A DNA stretch of 17,337 nucleotides from Rickettsia typhi (lineage in GTDB: Bacteria; Pseudomonadota; Gammaproteobacteria; Burkholderiales; Burkholderiaceae_C). The translations under genes were made by a program, and so were the position numbers. Shown piece by piece: positions 15,823 to 17,337 of the stretch (position 1 is its first letter; every line of letters starts with the position of its first letter). The notes under the pieces were generated by a model. That model saw nothing but the letters and a program-made list of their open reading frames with translations, was not told the origin of the DNA and made no database searches. Where the stretch lies: positions 1 through 17,337 of the forward strand of contig CALPPP020000006.1 in assembly GCA_943325485.2 (NCBI GenBank), written 5' to 3'.

Positions 15823-16989
15823 CTACTTGAATGAAAGAGTCATGCCCAACTCTTCAAGAATGGTGGCATTGTGTTGTCCCACACTGGGGATCGGTCCCAT
15901 GGTGTATTCAAATCCACTTTGCAATCCGGGTGGGAGCAAAGCGGGCAGCGGTCCTGCGGGCGAATCTACCTGGGTCCAACGTTTTCTGGCTTGCAGTTGT
16001 GGATGCGCCCATAAATCTGCCATATTGTTCATTCGGGCGTTGGCAATCGCCGCATCATCCAAACGCTGAATCACTTCAGACGCAGTGAGGGTGGCAAAGA
16101 CCGACAAGATGATGCTCTCGAGATCAGTTCGGTTTTGATTGCGCAAGCTGTTGTTATTAAAGCGTGAATCCGTTGCTAACTCTGGCATGCACAAGACTGT
16201 TTCGCAGAACCAAAGCCACTCTCTTTCATTTTGCAAACCCAGCATAACGCTGACACCATCGCCCGCTAGAAAAGGCCCATAGGGATAGATGGTGGCGTGG
16301 GATGCGCCCGTGCGTGGTGGTGGTGGTGCGTTATCGGTGGCGTAGTACATGGGGAATCCCATCCATTCTGCCAAGGACTCCAGCATGGATATATCGATGT
16401 GCGCCCCTTCACCTGTTTTGTCGCGTTGAATAAGGGCACTCAAGATATTGGTGTAAGCGTACATGCCAGCGGCAATATCAGCGATCGAGTTGCCGCTTTT
16501 GCTCGGCGTCTCAGCTGTACCCGTGACCGACAGATAACCAGACTCACTTTGAATCAGCAAGTCGTAGGCTTTCTTATCCCGGTACGGTCCTTCGTTGCCG
16601 TAGCCAGAAATATCGCAAACGATCAAACGTGGATGCGCTGCTCGCAAACTGCTGGCGTCCAAACCCATGCGGGCTGTGGCGCCTGGCGCCAAATTTTGCA
16701 CAAGCACATCGGCTTTGGCGATCAATTGCTTGAGTACCTGCAAGTGCTCGGGGTTCTTTAAGTCCAGAGCCAAACTTTCTTTGGAGCGGTTAACCCATAC
16801 AAAATGCGATGACTCTCCCCGAGCGCGTTGGTCGTAATTGCGGGCAAAGTCGCCCACCTCGGGGCGCTCAACCTTGATGACCCTGGCACCTAAATCAGCC
16901 AATTGGCGGGTGCAAAAAGGCGCTGCAATGGCGTGTTCCAGCGACACCACGGTGACATGGTCTAACGGTTTGACGGCAGCAGTATTCAT
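15823..16989 (-). CDS. CaiB/BaiF-family (class III) CoA-transferase
   Basis: Class III CoA-transferases move CoA between a donor acyl-CoA and an acid acceptor. The 388-residue protein has the family opening PLDHVTVVSLEHAIAAPFCT (8-27) with LGARVIKVERPEVGD, then FVWVNRSKESLALDLK (63-78), the DVLVQNLAPGATARMGL segment (94-110) and the catalytic Asp143 in KKAYDLLIQSESG. Length is close to the family norm. Homologs include succinyl-CoA:mesaconate, itaconate and L-malate transferases, formyl-CoA transferase and many of unknown substrate, and the sequence alone does not choose between them. It follows an SDR dehydrogenase by 18 nt on the same strand, which suggests an operon for degradation of an organic acid via CoA esters. 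A PPPP run is visible at about residues 217-220. No strong Shine-Dalgarno precedes the ATG. Confidence 0.92.
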   Translation of the reverse strand: MNTAAVKPLDHVTVVSLEHAIAAPFCTRQLADLGARVIKVERPEVGDFARNYDQRARGESSHFVWVNRSKESLALDLKNPEHLQVLKQLIAKADVLVQNLAPGATARMGLDASSLRAAHPRLIVCDISGYGNEGPYRDKKAYDLLIQSESGYLSVTGTAETPSKSGNSIADIAAGMYAYTNILSALIQRDKTGEGAHIDISMLESLAEWMGFPMYYATDNAPPPPRTGASHATIYPYGPFLAGDGVSVMLGLQNEREWLWFCETVLCMPELATDSRFNNNSLRNQNRTDLESIILSVFATLTASEVIQRLDDAAIANARMNNMADLWAHPQLQARKRWTQVDSPAGPLPALLPPGLQSGFEYTMGPIPSVGQHNATILEELGMTLSFK

Positions 16990-17007
16990 GGTAGTTTCAA
17001 GATGCCA

Positions 17008-17337
17008 TCAGATGGTGCGACCACCGTCAACTGGAAATTCCACGCCAGTGAAAAACTCTGCTGCATCGCTGGCCAAAAACACGGCTGCAGCGGCAACATC
17101 GCTTGCAAGGGCAAAGCGACCCAGTGGAATGGTGGACATGAATTTGGCGCGGTTTTCAGGGGTATCGGGCAAGCCCATGAAATCTTCAAACAAACCCGTC
17201 ACGCCCATGACCGGGCAAATGGCATTGACGCGGATTTTTTCTGGTCCGAGTTCAACCGCCATAGACTTGGACATTAAGTTGACGGCGCCCTTGGAGGCGT
17301 TGTACCAAGTCAGCCCAGGGCGAGGGCGAATGCCCGC
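17008..17337 (-). CDS. Short-chain dehydrogenase/reductase (SDR), 3' part
   Basis: The gene is open at its 5' end and continues past the right edge of the window. 109 codons plus TGA are visible. The first visible residues read AGIRPRPGLTWYNASKGAV, giving the catalytic Y-x-x-x-K motif (YNASK). They are followed by the classical MSKSMAVELGPEKIRVNAICP stretch and the C-terminal end FFTGVEFPVDGGRTI. These are hallmarks of classical tetrameric SDRs that oxidise or reduce hydroxyl/keto groups with NAD(P)(H). The glycine-rich cofactor site lies outside the window. Translation must begin upstream, since the internal ATG at 17274 is beyond the active site. It sits 18 nt before the CoA-transferase gene and is probably the upstream member of the same operon, acting on a hydroxyacyl-CoA or related alcohol; this is inference. 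Confidence 0.88.
   Translation of the reverse strand, partial: AGIRPRPGLTWYNASKGAVNLMSKSMAVELGPEKIRVNAICPVMGVTGLFEDFMGLPDTPENRAKFMSTIPLGRFALASDVAAAAVFLASDAAEFFTGVEFPVDGGRTI

Noticed and set aside
1..17337. CRISPR array, insertion sequence, prophage or defence island
   Set aside because: No regularly spaced repeats, transposase, integrase or terminal inverted repeats were seen; the genes are conserved chromosomal types.

Overview
The window is a compact stretch of a betaproteobacterial chromosome. It looks like Burkholderiales, probably a Comamonadaceae relative. The main pointers are an ISC operon in the order iscR-iscS-iscU-iscA-hscB-hscA-fdx followed directly by dnaQ, a cysteine-type intracellular polyhydroxybutyrate (PHB) depolymerase, a carboxylase/VOC pair, and a soluble RnfB-like ferredoxin. 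Base composition looks close to balanced by eye, low for that family. The genus call is inference only.

Layout. (1) 2-579, plus strand: the last 32 codons of a biotin-dependent acyl-CoA carboxylase subunit, overlapping a methylmalonyl-CoA-epimerase-like VOC protein. (2) 590-4432, minus strand: an aromatic/aspartate aminotransferase, a haloacid-dehalogenase-type HAD protein (1-nt overlap), the PHB depolymerase phaZ with what looks like its own promoter and a 23-bp dyad, and an RnfB-like ferredoxin (4-nt overlap). (3) 4550-6637, plus: uvrB, divergent from the aminotransferase. The 117-bp divergent gap holds a hairpin plus T-run directed toward the aminotransferase. (4) 6671-12773, plus: the ISC iron-sulfur assembly operon behind an extended -10 promoter covered by an IscR-type dyad, then dnaQ, a tRNA-Val(CAC) and a weak terminator. 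(5) 12866-14608, plus: a CPA2-family cation/proton antiporter with an RCK_N domain. (6) 14644-17337, minus: an exported class-C-type serine hydrolase, a CaiB/BaiF CoA-transferase and the 3' part of an SDR oxidoreductase that runs off the right edge.

How the genes work together. IscS supplies sulfur to the IscU scaffold, HscB/HscA release the cluster, IscA and Fdx handle carrier and electron functions, and IscR senses cluster status at its own promoter. PhaZ releases hydroxybutyrate units from stored PHB. The left-edge carboxylase and the VOC protein fit propionyl-CoA/methylmalonyl-CoA metabolism. The right-edge CoA-transferase and SDR fit an acyl-CoA catabolic operon of unknown substrate.

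Most of the window is conserved housekeeping content. I see no CRISPR array, insertion sequence, prophage, toxin-antitoxin or defence system, and no gene-free stretch above 300 bases. The most interesting signals are regulatory: the phaZ dyad, the IscR box and the aminotransferase leader hairpin. Gene-level oddities are the absent iscX, the antiporter ending after its RCK_N domain, and the anchorless RnfB joined to phaZ.
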